Part shown: one piece after another, positions 63,049 to 64,000 of the stretch
Position numbering within the stretch: the first letter of the stretch is position 1
How the letters are laid out: every line of letters begins with the position of its first letter
DNA from: Polaribacter sp. Hel1_85
GTDB taxonomy: Bacteria > Bacteroidota > Bacteroidia > Flavobacteriales > Flavobacteriaceae
Direction: 5' to 3'
Length of the DNA stretch: 64,000 nt
Assembly: GCF_000766795.1 (NCBI RefSeq)
Contig: NZ_JPDS01000002.1
Span: forward strand, 563,001-627,000
Notes under the pieces: model-generated
Database searches by the model: none
What the model was told of the DNA's origin: nothing
Seen by the model: the letters and a program-made list of their open reading frames with translations, nothing else
Position numbers and translations under genes: made by a program

Positions 63049-64000
63049 TTAATTGTTTTTTAAAGTGACTTCTATAACATAACCAAGCGCATTTTTTGGT
63101 AATCCAATTACAGTAGTTTTTAATCCGTTTTTATTTTGATTCCATTTAAGGATTTTGCCGTTTCCTAATAACTTTACTTGTTCAATATCTCCTTCACCTT
63201 TTTTCAGCGATTTTATAAGAATATCTCCCTCTGTATTCGTTAAAGAAATAGCATACACTTTATTTTCTTTTGTTGTAAACCAAAAATCTTTGGAAGTGAA
63301 TTTTCTTTCAAAGCCTTTAGCAGCTCTATGACCTGTACCATCTAAAAGGGTTTCTTCTTGACCTTCATTGGGTGTTTTCCAACGAGATGTTCCATAAACA
63401 GCATCTGCATTTTGATGAATCCATTTACCCATTTCGCGTAAATTTTGGGCGCTTGTTTCTGGTACATTTCCTTTTCCATCAGGACCAATATTTAATAAGT
63501 AATTTCCTCCTTTTGATAAAATATCAACAAAGTAGTATAACAATTCTTTTGGGCTTTTCCAGTCTTTATCATAAGATTTGTAACCCCAAGAATTGTTTGT
63601 TGTTCCACAAGTTTCCCAATATTTTTCTAGCTTTTCTGATGCAGAAGGAATCTTATTATCTCCAGCATCTAAATAATCTCCAAACGCATAACCAACTCTT
63701 CTGTTTACAACCACATTTGGATTGGTATCATAAACCAATTTATAAAACTGAAATGCTTGTTCTTCGGTGATAAAACCAGTTCCATCAAACCAAATTAAAT
63801 GCAATTCTGGCAATAAATTTAAAAGTTCTTTTACTTGAGGATATGCTTTGTTATGTAGGTATTCTTTATGTGTGTTTTTACTTGGGTCCCATAAGTTTTT
63901 ACCTGTTGGATGTGTGTAAATCCCTAAAGAATCGTTTACTTTTTTAACGTTGGCATAATTACCATCAGCACCATCCATCCAATCATTTCCATGTGAATAG
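63049..64000 (-). CDS. GH29 alpha-L-fucosidase (5' end beyond the window)
   Basis: The frame is open to the window edge and upstream codons read YSHGNDW before the first Met in view, so the N-terminal half lies outside. The visible 316 or so residues hold GH29 signatures: LHLIWFDGTGF with the likely nucleophile Asp, NPNVVVNRRVGYAFGDY, YWETCGTTNNSWGY, GGNYLLNIGPDGKG, and the C-terminal beta domain. GH29 retaining enzymes release terminal alpha-L-fucose, matching the catabolic operon at the other end of the window. It leads the operon with the two sulfatases. The internal Met at 63978 should not be taken as the start. Confidence 0.95.
   Translation of the reverse strand, partial: YSHGNDWMDGADGNYANVKKVNDSLGIYTHPTGKNLWDPSKNTHKEYLHNKAYPQVKELLNLLPELHLIWFDGTGFITEEQAFQFYKLVYDTNPNVVVNRRVGYAFGDYLDAGDNKIPSASEKLEKYWETCGTTNNSWGYKSYDKDWKSPKELLYYFVDILSKGGNYLLNIGPDGKGNVPETSAQNLREMGKWIHQNADAVYGTSRWKTPNEGQEETLLDGTGHRAAKGFERKFTSKDFWFTTKENKVYAISLTNTEGDILIKSLKKGEGDIEQVKLLGNGKILKWNQNKNGLKTTVIGLPKNALGYVIEVTLKNN

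Noticed and set aside
63049..63978. GH29 gene starting at the Met at 63978
   Set aside because: Upstream codons to the window edge keep the frame open and read YSHGNDW, a known GH29 stretch, so the gene continues beyond the window.
1..64000. tRNA, rRNA, transposase or integrase genes
   Set aside because: None was recognised by eye on either strand; the only mobile-element candidate is the palindrome at 59763-59874.

Overview
The window is AT-rich (roughly 30% GC by eye) DNA from a marine member of the Bacteroidota, most likely a Flavobacteriaceae. The evidence is TAnnTTTG-type promoter boxes, a hybrid two-component system, many secreted proteins with type IX secretion (T9SS) C-terminal sorting domains, and a large set of S1 sulfatases beside fucosidase-type hydrolases. 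It reads as a locus for degrading a sulfated, fucose-rich polysaccharide (fucoidan or sulfated fucan), joined to the pathway that consumes the released L-fucose.

Left part (1-13217): L-fucose catabolism. A minus-strand operon runs aldA (lactaldehyde dehydrogenase), fucP (fucose/H+ symporter), a RhaM-type mutarotase, then lutA-lutB-lutC (lactate to pyruvate). Downstream of lutC lies a decayed FMN-dependent lactate dehydrogenase (lldD) with three in-frame stops, a frameshift and deletions. An AraC-type regulator sits between this operon and a divergent plus-strand operon: a RhaD-like class II aldolase, fucI, a FGGY kinase (fucK-like) and fructose-1,6-bisphosphatase. Together they take L-fucose through fuculose and fuculose-1-phosphate to DHAP plus lactaldehyde. 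Lactaldehyde then goes to lactate and pyruvate, and DHAP can feed gluconeogenesis through Fbp.

Regulator and secreted block (13256-30747): a 1376-residue hybrid two-component sensor/regulator is followed by two extra, broken copies of its own 3' end in tandem. Next come a large T9SS protein, a 51-residue exported peptide, a small Lys-rich exported protein, three T9SS proteins (two with barrel-like hydrolase domains, one made of tandem binding-module-like domains) and a lipoprotein sulfatase.

Central blocks (31101-50706): a minus-strand operon (GH95-like, two sulfatases, a second member of the unassigned T9SS hydrolase family) is divergent from a plus-strand operon (sulfatase, GH141-like, beta-propeller lipoprotein, GH141-like, BNR/sortilin-like T9SS protein).

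Right part (50818-64000): an esterase remnant, a third member of the T9SS hydrolase family, a lipoprotein sulfatase, an EF-hand alpha/beta-hydrolase esterase, a T9SS-exported sulfatase with two fused modules, a long palindromic repeat, two lipoprotein sulfatases and a GH29 fucosidase cut by the window edge. In total there are eight Cys-type S1 sulfatases and eight T9SS cargo proteins. A division of labour is likely: T9SS proteins attack the polymer outside, and signal-peptide or lipoprotein exo-enzymes finish oligosaccharides in the periplasm. No SusC/SusD pair, sulfatase-activating enzyme, tRNA, rRNA, transposase or CRISPR array is seen in the window. The most interesting candidates for new biology are the three-member T9SS hydrolase family with a shared but unassigned catalytic-type domain, and the GHL15-like protein beside one of them.
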